This document shows, piece after piece, positions 1 to 5,518 of a stretch of 7,069 nucleotides of DNA. The stretch is from contig JAUXFB010000066.1 in NCBI GenBank assembly GCA_030620255.1, forward strand, positions 1 through 7,069, in the 5' to 3' direction. Source of the stretch: Candidatus Aminicenantota bacterium. Lineage in GTDB: Bacteria; Acidobacteriota; Aminicenantia; UBA2199. Below the pieces are notes generated by a model, which was not told the DNA's origin, ran no database searches, and saw only the letters and a program-made list of their open reading frames with translations. The position numbers were made by a program, and so were the translations under genes. How positions within the stretch are numbered: the stretch's first letter is position 1; the number at the start of each line of letters is the position of its first letter.

Positions 1-1
1 A

Positions 2-967
2 CTTATAAATTCTTTAAATTCAATTATTAAAGACAAACGAATTGTTGCAATGGTTTCTCCTGCAATTATTGGATTTCTACCAATGCCAGGAGGTGCTCTT
101 TTTTCAGCACCTCTTGTTGATGTTTCAACAAAAAAGATGAATTTGAAACCTGAATTCAATACTTTTATAAATTTCTGGTTTAGGCATTTATGGGAGTATA
201 TATGGCCTATTTATGTTGGTCTTCTGGTTTTTCAAACATTATCTCAAATACCTTTAAAAAAGATTATTTTATTCCAATTTCCTTTTACGATTTTAAATAT
301 ATTAACTGGTTTAATTGTATCTTTTATATACTTTAAAAAGCATAATATAAAACCATTATTACCTAAAGTTAATATTAGTTTTTTTAAAACAGTCAAAGAT
401 TTTATTGCAGGCGTATGGCCAGTGTTGTTAGTCATTCTTTTATTTTTTATATTTTCAATCCCATTATATATTTCATTACTGATTGTTTCTGTAATTTTAA
501 CTTTTGTTCTTCGCTTAAATGTAAAGAAAATTTCCAGTATATTGTTCTCTAAATTTATTTTAAAGAATTTAATTTTGATTGCATGTATTATGATATTCCA
601 GAAGATAATAACGATTTCCAATATATTTACAACTCTTCAAAAAACAGATATACCTTTTGGAATGGTTATTTTTATCTCTTTTTCAATATCTTTTATAATG
701 GGGCTTTTAACTGGTGTAAATCAGGCATTTGTTGCAATTGCCTATCCTGTTCTATTTCCTTTATTTGCCAATTTACCAAATGCGTTTTTCATTTCATTGT
801 ATATTTATGTTGTGGGCTTTGCAGGGGTTTTACTTTCACCGGTGCATCTATGCCTTGTGTTAACAAATGAATACTTTAACTCATCATTAATAAAGGTTTA
901 TAAATACCTGGCTTTTCCATGTATTACATTAATTACAGTTGCAACTGTATTGGTTTTTTTGCTTTGA
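2..967 (+). CDS. DUF401 family membrane permease-like protein, 5'-truncated
   Basis: This is the C-terminal 321 residues of a polytopic inner-membrane protein. The frame is open to the window edge, so the true start lies upstream; the ATG at base 50 is internal, because the conserved signature GFLPMPGGALFSAPLVD begins only 7 residues after it (visible residues 24-40). Several long hydrophobic stretches follow, roughly at visible residues 66-111, 133-171, 184-202, 219-288 and 302-321. A second conserved patch, GLLTGVNQA (234-242) and SPVHLCLVLTNEYF (279-292), is typical of DUF401. The family belongs, by established classification, to the ion-transporter type permeases distantly related to organic-anion and gluconate carriers; its substrate is unknown. 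Only 27 bases separate it from the ROK kinase gene, so they probably share a transcript, and uptake coupled to phosphorylation of one substrate is a reasonable but unproven inference. Confidence 0.85.
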   Translation, partial: LINSLNSIIKDKRIVAMVSPAIIGFLPMPGGALFSAPLVDVSTKKMNLKPEFNTFINFWFRHLWEYIWPIYVGLLVFQTLSQIPLKKIILFQFPFTILNILTGLIVSFIYFKKHNIKPLLPKVNISFFKTVKDFIAGVWPVLLVILLFFIFSIPLYISLLIVSVILTFVLRLNVKKISSILFSKFILKNLILIACIMIFQKIITISNIFTTLQKTDIPFGMVIFISFSISFIMGLLTGVNQAFVAIAYPVLFPLFANLPNAFFISLYIYVVGFAGVLLSPVHLCLVLTNEYFNSSLIKVYKYLAFPCITLITVATVLVFLL

Positions 968-982
968 ACTAAAGTAGAAGAA

Positions 983-990
983 AAGGGGGA
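983..990 (+). promoter_or_regulatory. Ribosome binding site of the ROK kinase gene
   Basis: The purine run AAGGGGGA ends 4 bases before the ATG at 995. It is one of the strongest Shine-Dalgarno-like sites in the window and favours this start over the in-frame ATG at 1025, which would cut into the N-terminal strand just before the DAGGTN phosphate loop. Confidence 0.6.
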
Positions 991-994
991 TGTA

Positions 995-2116
995 ATGAGA
1001 TATGCTAAAGATGAACGAGTTGTTATGACTCTGGATGCTGGTGGTACAAATCTTGTTTTTTCTTCAATAAAAGGAGAGAAAGAGATAATTGATCCAATAA
1101 GATTGGATACTCCGGGAGATAATCTGAAAATATTTTTAGAGAGAATTGTTACTGGTTTTAAAAAAGTGGAGTCAAGTTTGTCGGAAAAACCTATTGCTAT
1201 TAGTTTTGCTTTTCCCGGTCCTGCTGATTATAAGAAAGGAATCATAGGTGATTTAGAAAATCTTCCTGCATTTAAAGGAGGTGTGGCTTTAGGGCCAATG
1301 CTTGAGGACAAATTTAATATGCCAGTTTTTATAAACAATGATGGAGATCTTTTTACATATGGTGAAGCTATTGCTGGCTTCCTACCTCAAATTAATAATC
1401 TTATGGAAAAGAGAGGGAGTTCTAAGAAATATCACAATCTCTTTGGTGCAACATTTGGAACAGGTTTTGGGGGAGGAATTGTTCATAATGATGAGCTTTT
1501 TTTAGGAGATAATTCCGCACAGGGTGAAATTAATAGGATGAGAAACAAGCTTCTTTCTGATTGCAGTGTTGAAGAGAGTGTTAGCATACGAGGTGTTAAG
1601 AGAGTTTATATGTATGAAGCAGGCTGTTGTGAGAAAAATTGTCCTTTACCTGAAGAAATTTATAAAATTGGGATTGGACAAGAAAAAGGGAATAAACAAG
1701 CAGCAATAAAGGCATTTGAAGACTTGGGGGTTGTGGCAGGGGATGCACTTGCAAATGCTATTACTCTTATTGATGGGCTCATTGTAATTGGAGGAGGTCT
1801 TTCAGGTGCTTATCCTCTATTTATAAATAAAATTGTTGAAGAGATGAATAAAAAGTATAAAACAATAGATGGAGCTTCTGTTGATCATCTTGAGGTTAAG
1901 GTCTTTAATTTAGAAGATGATAAAGAGAGGCCCGGATTTTTAGAGGGGGGAAAAAGAGAGATTGAAGTTCCATTTACAAAAAGAAAATTTAAATATGATT
2001 CTTTAAAAAGAATTGGAATAGGAATTACACGACTTGGAACTTTAAGAGCAGTTTCTATTGGAGCATACACATATGCTTTAAATCAACTGGATAAAAAAGG
2101 ATCTTTCTATGAATGA
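995..2116 (+). CDS. ROK family sugar kinase, long form
   Basis: This is a 373-residue cytoplasmic protein of the ROK (repressor, ORF, kinase) family, most likely an ATP-dependent hexose or amino-sugar kinase. The actin-like ATPase fold shows as the first phosphate loop DAGGTN (14-19), FPGPAD (73-78), NNDGD (114-118, containing the likely catalytic Asp116), GTGFGGGI (155-162) and the glycine-rich IGGGLSGA (265-272). It has no N-terminal helix-turn-helix, so it is an enzyme rather than a repressor. Two things are odd. The usual CxCGxxGCxE zinc motif is absent, with only GCCEKNC (210-216) nearby, and the GEIGH zinc-ligand histidine is replaced (GEIN, 177-180). About 40 extra residues (near 300-340) precede the C-terminal RIGIGITRLGT segment. 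It is longer than common ROK glucokinases (about 300-320 aa). Its stop overlaps the lipB start by 8 bases, so the two are translationally coupled. Substrate not determinable. Confidence 0.88.
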   Translation: MRYAKDERVVMTLDAGGTNLVFSSIKGEKEIIDPIRLDTPGDNLKIFLERIVTGFKKVESSLSEKPIAISFAFPGPADYKKGIIGDLENLPAFKGGVALGPMLEDKFNMPVFINNDGDLFTYGEAIAGFLPQINNLMEKRGSSKKYHNLFGATFGTGFGGGIVHNDELFLGDNSAQGEINRMRNKLLSDCSVEESVSIRGVKRVYMYEAGCCEKNCPLPEEIYKIGIGQEKGNKQAAIKAFEDLGVVAGDALANAITLIDGLIVIGGGLSGAYPLFINKIVEEMNKKYKTIDGASVDHLEVKVFNLEDDKERPGFLEGGKREIEVPFTKRKFKYDSLKRIGIGITRLGTLRAVSIGAYTYALNQLDKKGSFYE

Positions 2117-2783
2117 TTGTTATTTAAATGTACTTGATTTAGGTTATAGAGAATATAAAGAGACCTGGAATATTCAGAAAAAAATTTTGCAAAAAGTTAA
2201 GAATAAGAAAATAAATAATACACTAATACTGGTTGAACATAATGATGTGTTTACGTTTGGTAAAAGAGGTAAGACTGACAATTTAAAGGTAAGAGAGGAA
2301 ATTCTTAAGAAGCTTGGTTTTGATATATTTGTAATTGAAAGAGGCGGTGATGTGACATATCATGGTCCCGGGCAATTGGTTATTTATCCAATTTATGACA
2401 TAAAAACACATCTTGTTGGTGTAAAGAAATTTGTAATGAATATTGAAAATGTAATAGTAAAAATGTTGGATGAATTTGGAATAAAGGCTAAAGAAGATGG
2501 AAAAAAAATTGGGGTCTGGATAGGCAATGAAAAAATATCTGCTATAGGGATTGCATTTGACAGGCATGTTTCTTTTCATGGGGCTGCTCTTAATGTAAAT
2601 ACTGATCTTAGTAAGTTCAATTACATAGTCCCTTGTGGCCTTATTGACAAAGGTGTGACATCTATGGCTAAAATACTGGAAAGAAAAGTTTCAATAAATG
2701 ATGTTAAAAGAGTATTTATTGAAAAATGGGAAGATATTTTTAATGAAAATTGTATTAAGTTTATAAATGAGGATGAAATATGA
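2109..2783 (+). CDS. lipB: Octanoyl-[acyl-carrier-protein]:protein N-octanoyltransferase LipB
   Basis: LipB moves the octanoyl group from octanoyl-ACP onto a lysine of lipoyl domains (E2 subunits of 2-oxoacid dehydrogenases, GcvH), the first step of de novo lipoylation in the cytoplasm. The 224-residue length is normal. The family hallmark RGGDVTYHGPGQ sits at residues 78-89. The catalytic Lys/Cys pair is visible as Lys142 in GNEKISAIG and Cys176 in IVPCGL, with the substrate-binding stretch SFHGAALNVN at 155-164 between them. The ATG lies inside the end of the ROK gene; GGAT at 2099-2102, 6 bases upstream, is a modest ribosome binding site. The last four bases, ATGA, are shared with the lipA start, indicating coupled translation of both steps of the pathway. 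Nothing is missing or truncated. Confidence 0.97.
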   Translation: MNDCYLNVLDLGYREYKETWNIQKKILQKVKNKKINNTLILVEHNDVFTFGKRGKTDNLKVREEILKKLGFDIFVIERGGDVTYHGPGQLVIYPIYDIKTHLVGVKKFVMNIENVIVKMLDEFGIKAKEDGKKIGVWIGNEKISAIGIAFDRHVSFHGAALNVNTDLSKFNYIVPCGLIDKGVTSMAKILERKVSINDVKRVFIEKWEDIFNENCIKFINEDEI

Positions 2784-3646
2784 GGAGAAAACCAGAATGG
2801 CTACGAACCCATTTACCTCGGAAAAGCAGGTATTTAAATATTAAGAAAATACTAAATGAAGAAAAGCTTCATTCAGTATGTGTTGAAGCACAATGTCCTA
2901 ATATTAGCAAGTGCTGGGATTCCGGAACTGCAACATTTATGATTCTTGGAGATATATGTACGAGATCCTGCAAATTTTGTGTTATTAACACAGGTAATCC
3001 AATGGGTTATATAGATAGAGGTGAACCTGCAAGGTTAAAGAATGCAGTAGAAAGAATGAAACTTGATTATGTTGTAATAACTTCAGTTGATAGAGATGAT
3101 TTACTAGATAAAGGAGCTGGAATTTTTATAGAAACTGCTAAATTGTTAAGAGAATATAGAGATGATATAGTCATTGAGGTCCTTACACCTGACTTTGGAG
3201 GTGATCCATGCTTAATAGAAGGTGTTTTGAAATCAGGAATTAATGTTTTTGCCCATAATATTGAAGTTGTTAGAAGCTTATCGGATAAAATTAGAGATAA
3301 CAGGGCAGATTATGATCTAAGTTTAGAAGTATTAAAAATGGCTTCAAAAAATAAAACAAACATTATTACAAAATCAGGTATAATGGTTGGAATTGGAGAG
3401 ACAGAAAAAGAAGTCTTAGAGGCAATGTTAGATGTTAGAAAAAAGGGGGTAAAAATATTTACAATAGGACAATACCTTCAACCCCATAAAAATAATATTA
3501 ATGTACAAAAATATATAGAGCCAGATACTTTTGAAATGTTTAGAAGAGAAGGGGAAAAAATAGGACTGATAGTTAAATCCGGTCCACTTGTTAGAAGTTC
3601 ATTTGAAGCAAAACAAGCCTATTTGGAAGTTAAAAAGCAATTTTAA
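2780..3646 (+). CDS. lipA: Lipoyl synthase LipA (radical SAM)
   Basis: LipA inserts sulfur at C6 and C8 of protein-bound octanoyl groups, using S-adenosylmethionine and two iron-sulfur clusters; it follows LipB. In this 288-residue protein the auxiliary cluster cysteines are Cys34, Cys39 and Cys45 (CX4CX5C) and the radical-SAM cluster cysteines are Cys60, Cys64 and Cys67 in GDICTRSCKFC. The C-terminal RSS motif (272-274), which supplies the serine ligand of the auxiliary cluster, is present, so the enzyme looks fully functional. It is shorter than E. coli LipA (321 aa), mainly at the N-terminus, as in many bacteria. GAGG at 2769-2772 is a well-placed ribosome binding site 7 bases before the ATG, inside the end of lipB. 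Its stop overlaps that of the convergent tsaC gene. Confidence 0.98.
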   Translation: MRRKPEWLRTHLPRKSRYLNIKKILNEEKLHSVCVEAQCPNISKCWDSGTATFMILGDICTRSCKFCVINTGNPMGYIDRGEPARLKNAVERMKLDYVVITSVDRDDLLDKGAGIFIETAKLLREYRDDIVIEVLTPDFGGDPCLIEGVLKSGINVFAHNIEVVRSLSDKIRDNRADYDLSLEVLKMASKNKTNIITKSGIMVGIGETEKEVLEAMLDVRKKGVKIFTIGQYLQPHKNNINVQKYIEPDTFEMFRREGEKIGLIVKSGPLVRSSFEAKQAYLEVKKQF

Positions 3647-4260
3647 AATAAAACTTTTACATCTCCAGCGCCTTTCCTTATAATTTCAGGAGGATCTGTT
3701 GAGAAATCTACTATTGTTGAAGGTTTATTGGGTATAATGCCTGCATCAAGTATAAGGTTGATTTCATGTTTAAATAATTCTGCTATTTCTTCAGGATCAG
3801 TGAAAAATTCTTCTTCTCCTTTAGGTACGCTTGTGCTTAGTAATGGGCGTCCCAGCTCTTCAACTATGCAACGTGCTACTTCAGAATTGGGAATTCTTAT
3901 TCCAACAGTTTTTCTTTTTTGAAGGATGTTTTTTGGTACTTCGTTAGAAGCAGGGAGTATGAAAGTATATGGTCCGGGCAGGACGCGACGCATTATTCTG
4001 AAAGCTTTGTTGCTTATATGACCCCATTTTGATATGCTTTGTAAGTCTTTACATATAAAGCTGAGAAGTTTGTTTTTTGAGACTTTTTTGATTTTGAGAA
4101 TTTTTATTATAGCCTGTTTATTTAATATGTCAGCACCTAATCCATATATTGTGTCAGTGGGGTACACTATTACCCCTCCTTTTTTGAGTATTTTTACTGC
4201 ATGAATTATTTGTTTTCTGTGAGGGTTATTAAAATAAACTTTTTGAATTTCAACTTTCAT
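3643..4260 (-). CDS. tsaC: L-threonylcarbamoyladenylate synthase (TsaC/Sua5/YrdC family)
   Basis: This enzyme makes threonylcarbamoyl-AMP from threonine, bicarbonate and ATP, the first step of the N6-threonylcarbamoyladenosine (t6A) modification at position 37 of ANN-decoding tRNAs. The 205-residue protein is the single-domain TsaC form, without the C-terminal domain of Sua5. Visible family motifs are YPTDTIYGLG (33-42), the basic KIKKVSKNK stretch (56-64) that matches the nucleotide-binding KxR region, LPGPYTFIL (94-102), VGIRIP (119-124), STSV (142-145) and PSTIVDF (180-186). The ribosome binding site is weak (GAG about 10 bases upstream). It runs opposite to its neighbours with its own promoter at 4292-4321, and its TAA is the reverse complement of bases inside the lipA stop. 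Confidence 0.94.
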   Translation of the reverse strand: MKVEIQKVYFNNPHRKQIIHAVKILKKGGVIVYPTDTIYGLGADILNKQAIIKILKIKKVSKNKLLSFICKDLQSISKWGHISNKAFRIMRRVLPGPYTFILPASNEVPKNILQKRKTVGIRIPNSEVARCIVEELGRPLLSTSVPKGEEEFFTDPEEIAELFKHEINLILDAGIIPNKPSTIVDFSTDPPEIIRKGAGDVKVLF

Positions 4261-4291
4261 TGTTAATTCTCAATTTTTAAAATCTTCGTTA

Positions 4292-4321
4292 ATTATATAC
4301 TTTTGCCTCTTAAAAAAGCAA
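4292..4321 (-). promoter_or_regulatory. Predicted sigma70-type promoter of tsaC
   Basis: On the - strand a perfect TATAAT -10 box (bases 4297-4292) lies 18 bases downstream of TTGCTT (4321-4316; the TTG of the -35 consensus is kept). Transcription would start near 4285, giving a leader of about 25 bases. The surroundings are very AT-rich, so chance matches are easy; the correct spacing and position support the call. Confidence 0.5.
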
Positions 4322-4346
4322 ATTTTATTTTTTTTGCGTAAACCTC

Positions 4347-4375
4347 TTGGATTATTTTTAAAAATGCTTTAAAAT
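4347..4375 (+). promoter_or_regulatory. Possible sigma70-type promoter of the DUF3187 gene
   Basis: TTGGAT (4347-4352) and TAAAAT (4370-4375) are separated by 17 bases, about 36 bases before the ATG at 4412. The -10 box matches consensus at 5 of 6 positions, the -35 at only 3 of 6. It is placed on position in the divergent gap as much as on sequence. Confidence 0.3.
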
Positions 4376-4411
4376 TCAAATTAATAAATTTTTTGAGTTT
4401 TGAAGTAAAGT

Positions 4412-5335
4412 ATGAAAAAAAATATAATATTCCGATGTTTTTTACTTTTTTTAGGTCTGGCTTATTTTTCAGCAGTAATTTACCCAAAAAGTACTGAGTA
4501 TCCTATTATCCAATCTATGAGTTACTTTCCATATTCTGATAATACTCTATTGGAGAAAAATAATTTTTCACTTAATTTAAATCTATATTATTCAAATATT
4601 TATATGTTTAATAGAAAAAGAACAGTTGTGAATGATTTTGAAAATTTAAGCACTATATTTGAATTTAGATATGGGCTTGCAAGAGGAGTGAATATAGAAA
4701 TCTTTCTTAGACATTCTGTTATCTTTGGAGGAATTATGGATAAATTTATTGAAGGTTTCCATGAATTTCTTGAATTGTCAGATAATCATAGACCTGTCTA
4801 TCCAAGAAATTCCGTTCATTACAAGTTTAATGATAGTTTTTTCTACACTGATAAAAAGGGATGCTTTTCTCCGGTTATTTTATCTTTTCTGGGGCGGATT
4901 TATGAATCTCCGCATTTTTCTATTAAATCAAGGATAGCCATTGGGTTGCCATTATCTACTACTCCTGGTTTAAGTTCGGATAAACCATTTTTATCTCCAG
5001 GACTGATATTAACTTACAAAAAGGATTGGTTTTCAATTGATTTTATAAATTATTTGTCTTTCTTTAAAAAGCCTGTATGGTTAAAAGAAGAAGATATTCG
5101 CTCTTTTATTTATAAATCTGAAATCAAATTACATATGAAAAGATTTATCACAGGCTTTATTATCAGAACTTCTCCATTCAGAACGGGTGATATATCACAC
5201 AATGCTTATCAATTGTATGTTGGTTTTAAAATATTTAAGAGTTTAGAGTTTATAATTTTTGAAGATTTTAGCCCCTTTGATACAACTCCTGATATAAGTT
5301 TTAATATAAGAGTAAAACTCTTTAATAAAAAATAA
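4412..5335 (+). CDS. DUF3187 family secreted, probable outer-membrane beta-barrel protein
   Basis: This 307-residue protein is of unknown function. It starts with a Lys-Lys and hydrophobic signal peptide (residues 1 to about 22). The remainder is rich in alternating polar and aromatic stretches typical of beta strands. The DUF3187 hallmark is recognisable in FEFRYGLARGVNIEI (83-97), followed by FGGIMDKFIEGFHEF (105-119) and the R127 region. The C-terminal stretch EDFSPFDTTPDISFNIRVKL (284-303) resembles a closing barrel strand. I infer an outer-membrane location; the family has no established activity. The ATG has only a weak upstream purine stretch (GAAGTAAAG), but it is the natural start because the signal peptide begins right there. 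The gene appears monocistronic, with a divergent neighbour upstream and the foreign-looking block starting about 40 bases after its stop. Base composition is as AT-rich as the lip genes. Confidence 0.8.
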   Translation: MKKNIIFRCFLLFLGLAYFSAVIYPKSTEYPIIQSMSYFPYSDNTLLEKNNFSLNLNLYYSNIYMFNRKRTVVNDFENLSTIFEFRYGLARGVNIEIFLRHSVIFGGIMDKFIEGFHEFLELSDNHRPVYPRNSVHYKFNDSFFYTDKKGCFSPVILSFLGRIYESPHFSIKSRIAIGLPLSTTPGLSSDKPFLSPGLILTYKKDWFSIDFINYLSFFKKPVWLKEEDIRSFIYKSEIKLHMKRFITGFIIRTSPFRTGDISHNAYQLYVGFKIFKSLEFIIFEDFSPFDTTPDISFNIRVKLFNKK

Positions 5336-5354
5336 ATGCTAAAATGAAAGACTT

Positions 5355-5370
5355 GACCCTATTAATAATT
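5355..5370 (+). repeat. Left copy of imperfect direct repeat bracketing the GC-richer block
   Basis: GACCCTATTAATAATT matches the copy at 6664-6679 in 14 of 16 positions, with an exact CTATTAAT core. It lies after the DUF3187 stop and ends 2 bases before the recognisable gamma-glutamyltransferase remnant. It may be a recombination junction or target duplication; chance similarity in AT-rich DNA is not excluded. Confidence 0.35.
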
Positions 5371-5372
5371 CC

Positions 5373-5501
5373 ATGGGACATAAAATTACAAAAGCGAGAG
5401 GCGGTTTTGGTGGTTACCAGGGGATCTGGATTGATATTAAAAAGGGGATATTAAAAGGGGCCAGTGAATCCAGAAAAGATGGATGTGCGATCGGGTATTA
5501 A
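5373..5501 (+). pseudogene. ggt: 3' remnant of a gamma-glutamyltransferase (ggt) gene
   Basis: In this frame the bases read 42 codons starting MGHKI, continuing GGFGGYQGIWID and ending SRKDGCAIGY before a TAA at 5499-5501. This is the characteristic C-terminal end of the small subunit of many bacterial gamma-glutamyltransferases (GHK ... GGxGGYQ ... ASxxRKDGCAxGY). The enzyme normally has well over 500 residues; nothing upstream in any frame continues the homology, and an in-frame TAA lies at 5340-5342. The N-terminal nucleophile threonine and the rest of the catalytic domain are absent, so the piece cannot be active. Its ATG is an internal methionine of the family, without a ribosome binding site. 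Base use (GCG, GGC, CAG, ATC) matches the downstream DUF2891 gene, not the AT-rich DUF3187 gene upstream. I infer that it marks the truncated edge of an acquired segment. Confidence 0.8.
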
Positions 5502-5507
5502 AAAAAC

Positions 5508-5514
5508 GGGGTGA
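5508..5514 (+). promoter_or_regulatory. Ribosome binding site deciding the DUF2891 start
   Basis: GGGGTGA ends 4 bases before the ATG at 5519. It decides against the in-frame ATG at 5483, which lies within the ggt remnant, would add 12 charged residues before the signal peptide and has only weak purine context. Confidence 0.55.
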
Positions 5515-5518
5515 TAGT

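Noticed and set aside
244..621. A 125-codon open frame on the - strand
   Set aside because: It is antisense to the DUF401 gene, is composed of low-complexity Ile, Lys and Asn typical of AT-rich shadows, and has no recognisable motif.
583..870. A 95-codon cysteine- and phenylalanine-rich open frame on the + strand
   Set aside because: It lies wholly inside the DUF401 gene in another frame, has no ribosome binding site, and the cysteines come from TGT/TGC triplets created by shifting the frame of a hydrophobic coding sequence.
4293..4487. A 64-codon - strand frame covering the tsaC/DUF3187 gap
   Set aside because: It covers the divergent promoter region and the signal-peptide codons of the DUF3187 gene, is Lys/Phe-rich low complexity and resembles no family.
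5336..5372. Possible further upstream continuation of the ggt remnant (ERLDPINNS)
   Set aside because: The few codons between the in-frame TAA at 5340 and MGHKI do not clearly match the family and overlap the direct repeat, so homology was called only from 5373.
5433..5460. Near-tandem repeat GATATTAAAA(A)GGGG, two copies
   Set aside because: It is explained by the DIKKGILKG coding of the ggt remnant; the copies differ by one base, so they are not an in-frame codon repeat, and two copies are too few to suggest a functional repeat.
5483..5518. Earlier start of the DUF2891 gene at 5483
   Set aside because: It would put MCDRVLKKRGDS before the signal peptide, lies within the ggt remnant and lacks a good ribosome binding site; the ATG at 5519 has GGGGTGA four bases upstream.
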